From: Acidobacteriota bacterium
GTDB taxonomy: Bacteria; Acidobacteriota; Blastocatellia; Pyrinomonadales; Pyrinomonadaceae
Length of the DNA stretch: 64,000 bases
Assembly: GCA_025463135.1 (NCBI GenBank)
Contig: JAOAPY010000048.1
Span: 62,001 to 126,000 of the forward strand
Direction of reading: 5' to 3'
The translations under genes were made by a program, and so were the position numbers. The notes beneath the pieces are model-generated. The model did no database searches, had not been told where the DNA came from, and was given only the letters and a program-made list of their open reading frames with translations. The first letter of the stretch is position 1. Every line of letters begins with the position of its first letter. Below are positions 46,507 through 55,470 of this stretch, one piece after another.

Positions 46507-47784
46507 ATGCTATCCAAAATCATTCTCTGCTTATTTTGTCTTTTCCTTTTTGCCGGTGGCTCGCTAAGCGCGCGTAGTCAGGAGCCAAGCGCTCAAGCAA
46601 CCCCGACACCTGATCCCGAATTGCTCAAGGCCCGAAGAGAGCTGGATTTGCAAAAGCTCCGTACTGAGGCCGCCGAGCAAAAAAAGAAGGAGCGCGCCGC
46701 CAACCTGCCTGACGCGAGCAACGATCCGGCCAACAAGACCCTGGAAGGCAAAATTACCGTCGAGGATAAATCCAACACTTTCGAGATCGAGAGTGTTGCG
46801 CTCAGCTATGAATCACTGTCCATTATCGCCAGGGAGATCAGCGGTCAAGTACAAAACGGCATAGGGGACTTCAACCAGCTCGTGATCTATAGCGATACCG
46901 ACTTTCCAAACCTGGTCCAATACCGGTTTTTTGAAAGTCAAGCCATCCCAGCCCTGGACGCTTACGATTACTTGCTTAATAAAGATCACGTCAAGAAGGG
47001 CAGGGGGATGGGCAGCGAGATCCTGTCGATGCCGACAATCGGTACTTCATTTGTGAAATCGGCTATAGATCTCATTTCACTGTTCCGCACAGACACGACC
47101 ATCAGTAACCGAAAGGTTGTGATTGATGAGACTGCCCTGGGGGCGCTGGTCGCCAGGGAATTGAGATCGGCGCGTCCGAACTACAAAGTGTATTTTCCTA
47201 AAGCCTACCTGCCGGTTTACAACTGGGATCCGTCGGATGAGAATTCAGTGCTGACTCAGATGACGAAACTCTATTCCTATCAGGAAGTCGTCAAAGTTGT
47301 ACTGGAGGATTATAAGGACACGGCCGCCGCGGAAAAGGATAAGCATGTCTACCACAAACAAATACCCGCGCTGACGGCGCTGAATGAACAGGTGAATCAT
47401 TTGCTCGCAAACTACCGGACTAAAGAAGGCGACCCCGACACCAATCGTCCGGCTGAGTCCGCTGCCAATCATTCGGGCGAGTCCGCTAGTGGTCGTTCGG
47501 GCGAGTACGCTACCAGTCCGATTGGAAGTCTCTTACGGGCTGAAGCACTTAACCAGATGCTGAATAGCGATCCGAAGACCGGTGTGTTGCAACTAAAGGT
47601 CCTGGCGGCGGGAGGCACTGAGCAAACTACACGTAACCTAATCCTCGGCAGCAAGATCAGACACAGCGGCAGTGCGATTATTGAGTATTTGCTCTTTGAC
47701 CAAAACGGAGTGCTGCATTCTTCGGAAGTGCTCTACCATCACACCGGCTTTCAAAAAATGCAAACCGCTCGCACTCCCAGGTAG
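46507..47784 (+). CDS. secreted protein of unknown function
   Basis: The protein has 425 residues from the ATG at 46507 (AAGGTG six bases upstream; a GTG three codons earlier is the alternative). It has a strong signal peptide (about 1-25). A charged helical segment of about 60 residues follows, then an alpha/beta body without a family I recognise. Residues about 317-337 contain short near-identical repeats (SGESASGRSGE pattern) coded by a 24-bp tandem repeat. No transmembrane helix or catalytic motif is visible. It is third in a likely unit of metacaspase-like, CHAT and unknown protein, so it may be a partner or substrate of that unit. Downstream, 47803-47856 holds a hairpin. Confidence 0.65.
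   Translation: MLSKIILCLFCLFLFAGGSLSARSQEPSAQATPTPDPELLKARRELDLQKLRTEAAEQKKKERAANLPDASNDPANKTLEGKITVEDKSNTFEIESVALSYESLSIIAREISGQVQNGIGDFNQLVIYSDTDFPNLVQYRFFESQAIPALDAYDYLLNKDHVKKGRGMGSEILSMPTIGTSFVKSAIDLISLFRTDTTISNRKVVIDETALGALVARELRSARPNYKVYFPKAYLPVYNWDPSDENSVLTQMTKLYSYQEVVKVVLEDYKDTAAAEKDKHVYHKQIPALTALNEQVNHLLANYRTKEGDPDTNRPAESAANHSGESASGRSGEYATSPIGSLLRAEALNQMLNSDPKTGVLQLKVLAAGGTEQTTRNLILGSKIRHSGSAIIEYLLFDQNGVLHSSEVLYHHTGFQKMQTARTPR
47455..47520. repeat. 24-bp in-frame tandem repeat
   Basis: Nearly three copies of a 24-bp unit that begins GAGTCCGCT and ends TCGGGC code for eight-residue Ser/Gly/Glu-rich repeats in the unknown secreted protein 46507-47784. It is likely a flexible linker. 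Confidence 0.7.
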
Positions 47785-47802
47785 CTTCACCTTGCGTACA
47801 TT

Positions 47803-47856
47803 GCGTCTTTGCGGGAGGTTCTTCAAGGGCGACCGGGAATTTCCCGCAAAAGACGC
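47803..47856. repeat. GCGTCTTTGCGGGA-type hairpin repeat
   Basis: GCGTCTTTGCGGGA (47803-47816) pairs with TCCCGCAAAAGACGC (47842-47856), with one bulged base. It is related to the repeat at 26357-26444. It lies between two convergent genes and may also serve as a terminator. Confidence 0.6.
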
Positions 47857-47875
47857 AGAGTAAGAGGCCGTGACC

Positions 47876-48466
47876 TCAAAACGGCCAGCGCCATATTTTG
47901 TCGTAGCTGGCAGCAGCCCTGCCAATTTCTCCGCCCGACGTACTGTCGCTATCGGTTTGATTTGCATCCTCCGCACTGTCGGCATAAACATCCGCCAGAA
48001 CTGAAAGTTTGCACCGCAACGCATGCCACGATTCCAAAGTGTCCCGAGACAAATGAGTGCGCGAGAGAAAGTCGTCCAGATCGTTACCAAGCTGCAGGAG
48101 CCGTCCAGCCTCTTCGGTGCTGTTGTCTACACTCCGTCCGCTTGCATACCGCGAGTGCAGAGTTTCAGCTGCGCCGCGAAAGTTAACGCTCAGTTGGTTG
48201 GCGCGACGTTCCCGCGAGCTGCCGTCAAGGTAACTGCGATTGAGATCGCTCTCCAGCTGCCACTGGAAAAGCATGCTCTGATAAGCAAGCTGACGCACTA
48301 TTACATCCAGAGCGTACTTTGACGTGTAACCAACACTCTTGGAACTATCCGAGTACCGGCCACTCTGCCCGGAGGAATCCGTTCCCGCCAATGCACTAGT
48401 CGAGGCCAGCAGCACGAGAAGAGTGATGGCGCCCAATGAAATTAACTTTCTGCCTGTGTGTGTCAT
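47876..48466 (-). CDS. small secreted helical protein, unknown function
   Basis: The 196-residue protein starts at an ATG with a strong AAAGGAGG site. It has a clean signal peptide (about 1-28, LLVLLASTSALAG). The mature part is mostly helical, polar, rich in Ser and Arg, with one Cys near residue 150, and ends WRWPF. I recognise no family. It is divergent from the kinase gene, with 170 bp between the starts, so the two may share control. Release as a soluble periplasmic protein is expected from the signal peptide. Confidence 0.7.
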   Translation of the reverse strand: MTHTGRKLISLGAITLLVLLASTSALAGTDSSGQSGRYSDSSKSVGYTSKYALDVIVRQLAYQSMLFQWQLESDLNRSYLDGSSRERRANQLSVNFRGAAETLHSRYASGRSVDNSTEEAGRLLQLGNDLDDFLSRTHLSRDTLESWHALRCKLSVLADVYADSAEDANQTDSDSTSGGEIGRAAASYDKIWRWPF

Positions 48467-48636
48467 CGAAGACCTCCTTTGGGATTTGCTGAAGCCGGCG
48501 CTTCACCCATCCAAAGAACGTGCGAAAGCTGCAAACTTGCTTTTCCTTCGCCGTCGAAATTCAGCTGCTTCCCGCCAAGTCAGAATCGCAGCAAAAGTCT
48601 TGGCACCAATGGAGGATTCGAGTAACCTGTGCCACC

Positions 48637-50430
48637 ATGACAACAGACGAAAACCCTCCGGCAACCCAGCCGGGTGCTGACTCAGGCGCGACCGCCCTGG
48701 ATCCAACCAAAGTAACCTCCAAAGGCGAATTAATCGGGGAACTCCTCAACGGGCGCTACGTCATTCAGCATGAGCTGAAGCGTGGCGGAATGGGCGTGGT
48801 CTACCTGGCAAAGGATCAGCAATTACACTCAAGGCCGGTGGTCGTAAAACTGCTCCTCGACGACGCCTACCAGAGCGAGTACGTGGTGCAAAAGTTTCAC
48901 CAGGAGGTTGAAGCTCTCAGTCGTATCGACCACCCTGGAATCGTGGGAATCATCGATGCCGGCGAGCTGCGGGACGGCAAGCCCTTCATCGTCATGCAAT
49001 ATGTCGAGGGAGTCACACTGCGTTCGGCGATGAGCCCGGAAGGCATGAGTCTGGAACGCACGGGAGATCTGTTCAGGCAAATTGGGCGCGCCCTGAGCGC
49101 CGCACACAGTCGCGGCATCTTTCACCGCGATCTGAAACCCGACAACATCATGCTCCAGGATCTGGGGCGCGGCGAAGAGCAAGTAAAGATCATCGACTTT
49201 GGCATCGCCAAAGTAAAAGACTCGGTGATCGCTCCCAGCACAAGTCTCAACCTTTCTCCGGGAACTGTGGCCTACATGGCGCCCGAGCAATTGAATGGCA
49301 GGACCATCACCTCGGCAACGGACATATTTGCGCTGGGCGCGATCGCTTATGAAGTTGTGACTGGCCGCAAGCCTTTCAATCCCGAGACCGGGTTCGAACT
49401 CCTGCAAATGCAGCAGGCGGGCGTTCGCGTGAAACCCAGCGATTTGCGACCGAGCCTGCCACTTGAGGCTCAGGAAGTGATCCTTAAAGCCCTCTCCTTT
49501 AATCCGAGCGATCGCTACAGCGACCCGCGGGAGTTCGGCGATCAGCTGGCGCGAGCATTGGCGCAAGAAGTAAAGGAGACCAGCCTCTCGCCCCACCCAG
49601 CGGTTCAATTACCGCCGACTCAGCTCTCGAGCGAAGAGACACCACTTGCCAAAGCTGCGGCCGGCTCGCCTGCCCAAACTATTAATGTGCCCTTCCAAGC
49701 CGCCCCTCCGATCACGTCCGGCGCAAACGTCGGTGTCGCTAAATCATCTCGATCCAAGACCTGGCTTGGTCCATTGCTGGCCGTTATTGGTCTCGGCATC
49801 CTGTGTTATGCCGGGTACGTTATCTGGTACGTGGTCCATGCTCCAATTGCAACCAGGGTAATGGATGGCGGAAAGACCTCATCGGGGGTAGAACGCACAC
49901 TGAACTATGGCCTCACTGTGCAAAAGATGCGCAGCGGCCAACCATATCAGGATGTGTTTGAATCTTCCGGCCAGGAAATTTTCGAAAATGGTTGGAAGTT
50001 TCGCATGAATGTAACCAGCCCGCAGGAGGGTTATCTTTATCTGCTGAACGAAGGGCCCACCGCCGATGGCGCGACGACCTACAACGTCCTCTTCCCCGAA
50101 GCAAAGACAAATGGCGGCTCGGCGCGCGTGCGTGCGGACCAACGACTGCAAACCTCCTGGATGCGTTTCGATGAACATCAGGGTACCGAGAAATTCTGGA
50201 TTGTGTGGTCGGCCTCGCCGGTCAAAGATCTCGAGGCGGTCAAAACCGCGGTCAATGAGCAAGATCAGGGTGAAATCAAAGACCCGGCACAAGGACGGGC
50301 GGTGCGGGACTTCTTGAACAAACACTCTTCACCTAAGCCCGACGTCATCAAGGATTCGGCGAAGAAGCAAACAATCATCAAAGGCAAAGGCGACGTACTC
50401 GCGAGCTTTATTGAGCTGGAACATCATTAA
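48637..50430 (+). CDS. transmembrane Ser/Thr kinase with DUF4384-like ectodomain
   Basis: The protein has 597 residues from the ATG at 48637; the open frame extends upstream, but that part has no homology-like character. The kinase domain (about 40-312) has the Gly loop GGMGVVYLA, Lys71, HRDLKPDN with Asp165, IDFG with Asp187 and MAPEQ, so it should be active. A Pro/Ala-rich juxtamembrane stretch (313-373) is followed by one transmembrane helix (about 376-400). The extracytoplasmic part (about 415-545) carries a DUF4384-like motif (SPQEGYLYLLNEG, LFPEAKTNGG). The same motif is found in the secreted protein 53473-54447, so both may see a similar ligand. Targets are unknown. The FHA-ABC protein 55471-58647 is a natural candidate reader of its phosphorylations. 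Confidence 0.9.
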   Translation: MTTDENPPATQPGADSGATALDPTKVTSKGELIGELLNGRYVIQHELKRGGMGVVYLAKDQQLHSRPVVVKLLLDDAYQSEYVVQKFHQEVEALSRIDHPGIVGIIDAGELRDGKPFIVMQYVEGVTLRSAMSPEGMSLERTGDLFRQIGRALSAAHSRGIFHRDLKPDNIMLQDLGRGEEQVKIIDFGIAKVKDSVIAPSTSLNLSPGTVAYMAPEQLNGRTITSATDIFALGAIAYEVVTGRKPFNPETGFELLQMQQAGVRVKPSDLRPSLPLEAQEVILKALSFNPSDRYSDPREFGDQLARALAQEVKETSLSPHPAVQLPPTQLSSEETPLAKAAAGSPAQTINVPFQAAPPITSGANVGVAKSSRSKTWLGPLLAVIGLGILCYAGYVIWYVVHAPIATRVMDGGKTSSGVERTLNYGLTVQKMRSGQPYQDVFESSGQEIFENGWKFRMNVTSPQEGYLYLLNEGPTADGATTYNVLFPEAKTNGGSARVRADQRLQTSWMRFDEHQGTEKFWIVWSASPVKDLEAVKTAVNEQDQGEIKDPAQGRAVRDFLNKHSSPKPDVIKDSAKKQTIIKGKGDVLASFIELEHH

Positions 50431-50464
50431 GGCGCGAGGCGGTCGTGGGCCAGTTTGAAGACCT

Positions 50465-50520
50465 GACACGGGCGTCTCGCCAGTGATCCACGCGCAGGAT
50501 GTGCGTGCCACAATCAAACT
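50465..50520. repeat. dispersed intergenic repeat, copy 2
   Basis: It contains the GATCCACGCGCAGGATG word and flanking sequence of the copy at 16332-16386 with a few substitutions. It lies between the kinase and TPR-C14 genes. A further 8-bp inverted repeat (AGGTGGCA with TGCCACCT, 50577-50602) follows. Nothing else is seen in 50431-50668. Confidence 0.6.
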
Positions 50521-50668
50521 GATCCGCTACGGCGCGCTGCAGAACCATTGACAACCATGGGCCTTGGCCCTAGCCTAGGTGGCATTAAGCCGAGTGCCAC
50601 CTGCGTTTCCGCACTGAGTTTCCTTAATGCGTTCGGCCCTGCCTAGTTGGAACAGCCTGGAGGTTCAT

Positions 50669-53314
50669 ATGAAAGTTTCGTCTCCCATTTCGAAAACAGC
50701 TCTGCTGTTAGTCATTTCTGCTTTTCTACTTGTCATGATTGGTCCGGTACCGCCGGGAACGTACGCTCAGAAGCGTGGCAAGGCAGCGCAAAAGTCCAGT
50801 AGTCGTGCCGCCGGTTTGGCGGCAGAAGGCGATAAGCTGGCCGAAGATGGCAAGTGGCCTGAGGCAATCGATGTGTACAAACTCGCTATTCGGCTCGATG
50901 CCGCTTACGCACCGGCTTATGGCGCTTTGGGAGATGCATACTTGAATAGCGGCAACTGGGAACAGGCTTTAATTAATTACAAAGAGCAGGTGCGCCTGGC
51001 GCCCAACGATGCCCAGGCCCAATATGATCTTGGTTATGCCTATAACACCATGGGTCGTCACGGCGAGGCGTTCGCCCCACTAGTCAAAGCCATCAGTCTC
51101 GATCCCAGTTTCGCCGAAGCGCAATACGGGATCGGCTATGCCTATCTGCGGGGCACTGATTTTGAAAAGTCGATCAGTTTTTTGAAAGGTGCGATCCGGC
51201 TCAAGCCGGATTACGCGGAAGCATACTACGGTTTGGGACAGGCTTATGCGCGATTGGGCAAGGCTGATTTGGCCAATGAGCAGCTTAAGAAACTGGCGTC
51301 GCTTGACGCAAAGCTTTCACGGAAGTTGGAGAAGGAAATTCCCGCGTTGTTGGCCGGGACCCCAACTACGAATCAACCGCCCGCACTGAGAGAAATAACT
51401 GTACAGGCAGCGCCGGCGCAAACAACCGTCGCCGATTCAACTACAGTCACAGCGTCGACGGCTATGTCACCAGCTCCGCCGGTCACTGTCGCGCCGGTCC
51501 CGCAACCAGAAACAGCAACCCAAAAGGCACCTGCACCTGATACCGCGCCGGCTAAGTCGCAGGCAATAGCGGAAACGCAGCCGCCGGCTCAGCAACCCTT
51601 GGCGCAAGCGCAGAAAACGGACAAGCCGGCCGAGGTGGTGTCACGACAACTGGAGCAACTTCCCGCAGCTCCGCAAAAAGAAACAACCGAAACGACTGCG
51701 GCGCCCGTAACTTCATCGCCGGCCAGTTCCGTCATGAACACGGTCAAAGATTTTCCGGTGAGGACCAAGCGTTGGGCGCTGGTCATTGGCGTCGATAAGT
51801 ACACCGATCCGCAAATCAGTCCCCTAAAAGGTTCGGACAATGACGCGCGCTTGATAGCGGACGCGTTGGTTCGTTATGCAGGATTTCCGGCGGACCAGGT
51901 GATTCTGCTCTCGACCGAACAGCCGCTCGAGCGACAACCAACGCGCGTCAATATCCTGCGTCGCTTGTCGAACCTCAGCACAGCGGTACCAAAGGATGGC
52001 TTGTTGCTGGTCTCGTTTGCGGGTCATGGCATGGAAAGGGCCGGACAGGCTTTTCTATTGCCTGCCGATGCCCAGATCAGCGATCAGATTTCTTTTCTTG
52101 AAGAAACCGCGATCAGTATCAATCGCGTGAAGGAAAGGATCAAAGAGACCGGAGTAGGACAGGTCGTGGTGTTGCTTGATGCGTGCCGGAACGATCCCGG
52201 CGGGCGCGCCGACGCGCCGAATCCGCTAAGCTCTGCATACACCAACGGTTTCAATTTTGATGTGCGCAATCGCGAGGTCCAGGCTTTTGCCACAGTTTAT
52301 GCCACGGGTATCGGACAACGGGCTTATGAGTACACGGAAAAGAAGCAGGGCTATTTCAGTTGGGCAGTGGTCGAAGGATTGAAAGGAGGCGCAGCGAACG
52401 ACAAAGGTGAAATCACGCTTTCACAACTCGTAAAGTATGTGCAGGAGACCGTGCCCAAGCGACTCGCCATCGATCTCGGCTCGACCAAGCAGCAAAGGCC
52501 CTTTGCGATCATCGAAGGCTATCGCGCCGACGAACTGGTGGTCGCAGTCAATAGCAACGCTTCAAACGTCGCCAACACGAATACTCCGTCCGTGGCGATG
52601 GTGGATCCCGCGGCCATCGAGTTGTCATATTGGGACACGATCAAAAGCAGCACCAATCCCGACGACTTCAAAGGCTATCTGGAAAAGTATCCTGACGGCC
52701 AGTTTGCTTCTCTCGCCAAGTCGCGGGCCCAGCTGACAAAACCCGCCTCAAATACAGGCTCCGGGGAAATGAACTCCCTCGAGATGACGTACTGGAACGC
52801 GATCAAGGACAGCCGGAACCCCGCGGACTTCCAGGCCTATGTGAACAAGTTTCCCAACGGACTTTTCGTTGAGATAGCCAAGGGCCGCGTTGAGATGTTT
52901 GCATCCGAAGCCCGCGAACGAGAGCGGACCAAGGCGGCTTCCGAAGCGACAGACCGAGCGCGGAACTCGCACATTTTTGACGTGACTGACGCTTCGCGTA
53001 CAACTGGTTTATTAACGGTGACTCCCGGCACCCTTGCCTTTGAACCTAAGAAACTGGAAAAAATGGATAAGAAGCGTGTGGTCATTCAGTGCCCGGAGAT
53101 CAGACGGATTGAACAGGGACAATCAGCTTTCCAGCTTCCCCATATCAATCTGATTCTTACGCCGGTCAACGGCAAAGAAAGACAAGTTACGTTTTTCACC
53201 GGCACTGCAGCGACGGGCGGCATCTTCGCACCCGTAAAACCCGGGACGAACATAACCCCCCAAGTTATGAGTGCAATCATTGAAGCCTGTCAGATGGCGC
53301 GCATCAACAATTGA
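50669..53314 (+). CDS. secreted TPR caspase-like protease (C14)
   Basis: The protein has 881 residues from the ATG at 50669 (GGAGG six bases upstream, signal peptide about 1-33); the longer frame to 50627 is not preferred. About five TPR units (45-225) are followed by a Pro/Ala/Thr-rich linker (228-358) and a C14 domain (about 366-620). His453 in FAGHGMERAG and Cys506 in LLDACRNDP form an intact dyad. Two repeats of a YWDTIK..TNPDDF-type unit (about 665-755), which resemble linkers in other C14 proteins, and a charged C-terminal beta domain complete it. It is the only TPR-type C14 in the island. It lies between the kinase gene and the secreted DUF4384 protein gene on the same strand. Confidence 0.9.
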   Translation: MKVSSPISKTALLLVISAFLLVMIGPVPPGTYAQKRGKAAQKSSSRAAGLAAEGDKLAEDGKWPEAIDVYKLAIRLDAAYAPAYGALGDAYLNSGNWEQALINYKEQVRLAPNDAQAQYDLGYAYNTMGRHGEAFAPLVKAISLDPSFAEAQYGIGYAYLRGTDFEKSISFLKGAIRLKPDYAEAYYGLGQAYARLGKADLANEQLKKLASLDAKLSRKLEKEIPALLAGTPTTNQPPALREITVQAAPAQTTVADSTTVTASTAMSPAPPVTVAPVPQPETATQKAPAPDTAPAKSQAIAETQPPAQQPLAQAQKTDKPAEVVSRQLEQLPAAPQKETTETTAAPVTSSPASSVMNTVKDFPVRTKRWALVIGVDKYTDPQISPLKGSDNDARLIADALVRYAGFPADQVILLSTEQPLERQPTRVNILRRLSNLSTAVPKDGLLLVSFAGHGMERAGQAFLLPADAQISDQISFLEETAISINRVKERIKETGVGQVVVLLDACRNDPGGRADAPNPLSSAYTNGFNFDVRNREVQAFATVYATGIGQRAYEYTEKKQGYFSWAVVEGLKGGAANDKGEITLSQLVKYVQETVPKRLAIDLGSTKQQRPFAIIEGYRADELVVAVNSNASNVANTNTPSVAMVDPAAIELSYWDTIKSSTNPDDFKGYLEKYPDGQFASLAKSRAQLTKPASNTGSGEMNSLEMTYWNAIKDSRNPADFQAYVNKFPNGLFVEIAKGRVEMFASEARERERTKAASEATDRARNSHIFDVTDASRTTGLLTVTPGTLAFEPKKLEKMDKKRVVIQCPEIRRIEQGQSAFQLPHINLILTPVNGKERQVTFFTGTAATGGIFAPVKPGTNITPQVMSAIIEACQMARINN

Positions 53315-53472
53315 GATCCCGGAATGGATTCTTACTCGGCAGGAACGAAATCAACGTTCATAACAGGCGTATAGAGTACAACCTTTAGCTTGCATCGACC
53401 CGAGATAGCAACTTGAAGGTTGTACTCTGAACGCTGTAGTCAACCGGCTCGCCGCAGCGGCGGAGTACGTCC

Positions 53473-54447
53473 ATGACTCGCATATTCAAATCAGCTAATC
53501 CCCTGCTGTGGGTCTTGACAGCGGCCCTCGCGGTCCTCTGCATTCCTTCACTCCCGTCCACAGCGCACGCCCAGTCAGATGAACCAGCTTCCAGACAAAT
53601 CGTGCTCGATGAATTCACACGCGCTCGCCCACCGGCGGCGCTTCCTAGACCGCAGGCAACGGTAAGGCCTGGACCGCGCCGCGTACCCGTAACAGCGGCC
53701 CTCAAAGCGCGCTACATGCGCAAGACTCCCGCCCTGCTCCTCGCTATGAAGCCCGGCTTTGAGACTATGGAAATCGGGGTCACCATCTGGCGCCTCCGTC
53801 CCGCTTCTGGAAATGATGGCAGTGCGCGCGTGCTGGTAATGGAGGACGCGCGTACCACGCAATGGACGCCGCAGCGCATCGAGGCTGACACCCCTTTACC
53901 TGTCGGTGAACGCGTTCGGCTGAGCATCGAATCTCCGCGGTCTGGATATCTGTATGTTATTGATCGCGAACAGTACGCCGACGGATCGCTAGGCGATCCC
54001 TATCTGATCTTTCCCACCCGGCGCACGCGCGGAGGCGATAACGAGGTACGGCCGGGCAGGTTGATTGACATACCCGCGCAGGAAGACAGTCCCAGTTACT
54101 TCACACTCGTTCCCAGTCCCAGCCGCAGCGATCAGGTGGCAGAAATTCTAAGCGTTGTCGTTTCACCGGAACGCCTCGCGGGTCTGCCGATAACCGACAA
54201 GCCCTTAAAACTCTCAAAGTCCGACGTGGCAAAATGGGAAAGGACGTGGTCCAGCGAAGTAGAACGCTTTGAAATGGTGGATGGCGCCGGAAAACATTGG
54301 ACCAGGGTTGAGCAGGAAGCCAGCGCGACGGCTTCGTCACGATTGCTGACGCAAGAGGAGCCTGCGCCGCAAACGATCTATCGTATCGGCAGCAGAAACA
54401 AAAACGCCTTCCTGGTAACCGTGCCCTTGCGTTACGGCAAACCATAG
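53473..54447 (+). CDS. secreted DUF4384-like protein
   Basis: The 324-residue protein starts at an ATG with GGAG about nine bases upstream and has a signal peptide (about 1-35). A Pro/Arg-rich region (36-90) precedes a beta-rich domain with the motif SPRSGYLYVIDRE, then LIFPTRRTRGG (about 155-200). This is shared with the ectodomain of the Ser/Thr kinase 48637-50430 and typical of DUF4384. The C-terminal part is alpha/beta without a catalytic motif. It lies 158 bp after the TPR-C14 gene. It is probably a soluble ligand-binding relative of the kinase sensor domain; the ligand is unknown. Confidence 0.75.
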   Translation: MTRIFKSANPLLWVLTAALAVLCIPSLPSTAHAQSDEPASRQIVLDEFTRARPPAALPRPQATVRPGPRRVPVTAALKARYMRKTPALLLAMKPGFETMEIGVTIWRLRPASGNDGSARVLVMEDARTTQWTPQRIEADTPLPVGERVRLSIESPRSGYLYVIDREQYADGSLGDPYLIFPTRRTRGGDNEVRPGRLIDIPAQEDSPSYFTLVPSPSRSDQVAEILSVVVSPERLAGLPITDKPLKLSKSDVAKWERTWSSEVERFEMVDGAGKHWTRVEQEASATASSRLLTQEEPAPQTIYRIGSRNKNAFLVTVPLRYGKP

Positions 54448-54498
54448 CGCGGCCGAAGCGGTGACCTTTGGACTCGGTTGCGAAGTAGTGTACTGCAC

Positions 54499-54650
54499 CG
54501 TTTAGAAACGCACCTGTCCGCCTCGCTTCGGGCGCAAACTCTTTCTGGAACGCAAGATCGCACCCTTTTTCTGATGGACCATTGCAGCGATTGATCAGCG
54601 CTTCCCTTTCTTGCCAAAGTTGACTGGCGGACAAGTCCGGTTTCTAAACT
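54499..54650. repeat. palindromic repeat with CGTTTAGAAA ends, copy 2
   Basis: CGTTTAGAAACGCACCTGT at the left and GGACAAGTCCGGTTTCTAAA at the right form terminal inverted repeats, with GTCCGCC and GGCGGAC next to them. The element is about 150 bp and has no gene. It is the same family as 26702-26794. Confidence 0.6.
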
Positions 54651-54689
54651 GCGAAGATCGCCTGGACGCGGGCCGTCATGAACCGTGGT

Positions 54690-55301
54690 TCACCGCACGG
54701 GATTGTTTATTGAGGTCTGTAATTCCACGGGAACGGCGCGCTTGAATTTAAGCAAATATTTTTTGAAATGCCCGCAGACGTAAATGCGTCCCGTCACTTC
54801 CCAGACCGGTTTGGAATTCAACAATTCGTCGAGGGTCCGCAGCACTGCCTGTGGCGTGCTCACGAAAATACGCAGCGGCGGGGCCAGCGATAATGGCTCC
54901 TTGTTTGGAAGCGCAAATGGGTGAACGTAATCGTCGAGAGTGACGGGCAAATCATTGACGGTCATTGCTTCGAACACCAGCCGGTCGATATCGCCCTGCT
55001 GCTTTACAGCGGCCAGAACTACAGGCACTTCAAAGGTCACCCCGAGCGGCGTCGCGGAAACGAGTTGGGCCTCTCCCAGACGAATTAGCAACGGCTCGTT
55101 CTCGTCATACTCGTCCTTCTTGTCGGATTTTTTCTTATCGGACTTTTTTAACTCTACCTGAGCACGATGCAGCTTGTATCCGCGCACCTCTTTAGGCTGA
55201 GAATCGCTTTTGCCGTTTGCGACAGACCGCTGTGCTGCCACCCCAAGCGACGACACAAGGACAATCAGACAAAGCAGACAGAGCCAGGGATCTCGATTCA
55301 T
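54690..55301 (-). CDS. small secreted protein, unknown function
   Basis: The protein has 203 residues from the ATG at 55301 (signal peptide about 1-25, LCLLCLIVLVSSLG); a longer frame to 55358 adds a charged leader without a signal. After a basic KSDKKKSDKK stretch (about 50-60) comes a beta-rich body (65-200) with alternating hydrophobic residues. I recognise no family. It lies downstream of the FHA-ABC exporter gene on the same strand, separated by an inverted repeat, so it may be its cargo or partner; that is inference only. Confidence 0.65.
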   Translation of the reverse strand: MNRDPWLCLLCLIVLVSSLGVAAQRSVANGKSDSQPKEVRGYKLHRAQVELKKSDKKKSDKKDEYDENEPLLIRLGEAQLVSATPLGVTFEVPVVLAAVKQQGDIDRLVFEAMTVNDLPVTLDDYVHPFALPNKEPLSLAPPLRIFVSTPQAVLRTLDELLNSKPVWEVTGRIYVCGHFKKYLLKFKRAVPVELQTSINNPVR

Positions 55302-55346
55302 TAACTTCTCGGACACTCCGATCAAATATTTCGACCCTTTTGTACT

Positions 55347-55469
55347 CTGGGACCGCACGCATCCTGCGTGCTATACGTACGGCGGCAAGTACGTCGCATT
55401 CAGTACTAATCCTCTCACCCAAAGAGACAGCCACCGTGACCGGAGCACGCAGAATGCGTGCGGTCCCAG
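55347..55469. repeat. 26-bp inverted repeat flanking about 71 bp
   Basis: The arms at 55347-55372 and 55444-55469 (GGGACCGCACGCAT, then CTGCGTGCT) match as complements with one mismatch over 26 bp. It lies between two minus-strand genes. It may be a REP/BIME-type repeat or act as a processing or terminating structure. Confidence 0.7.
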
Positions 55470-55470
55470 G

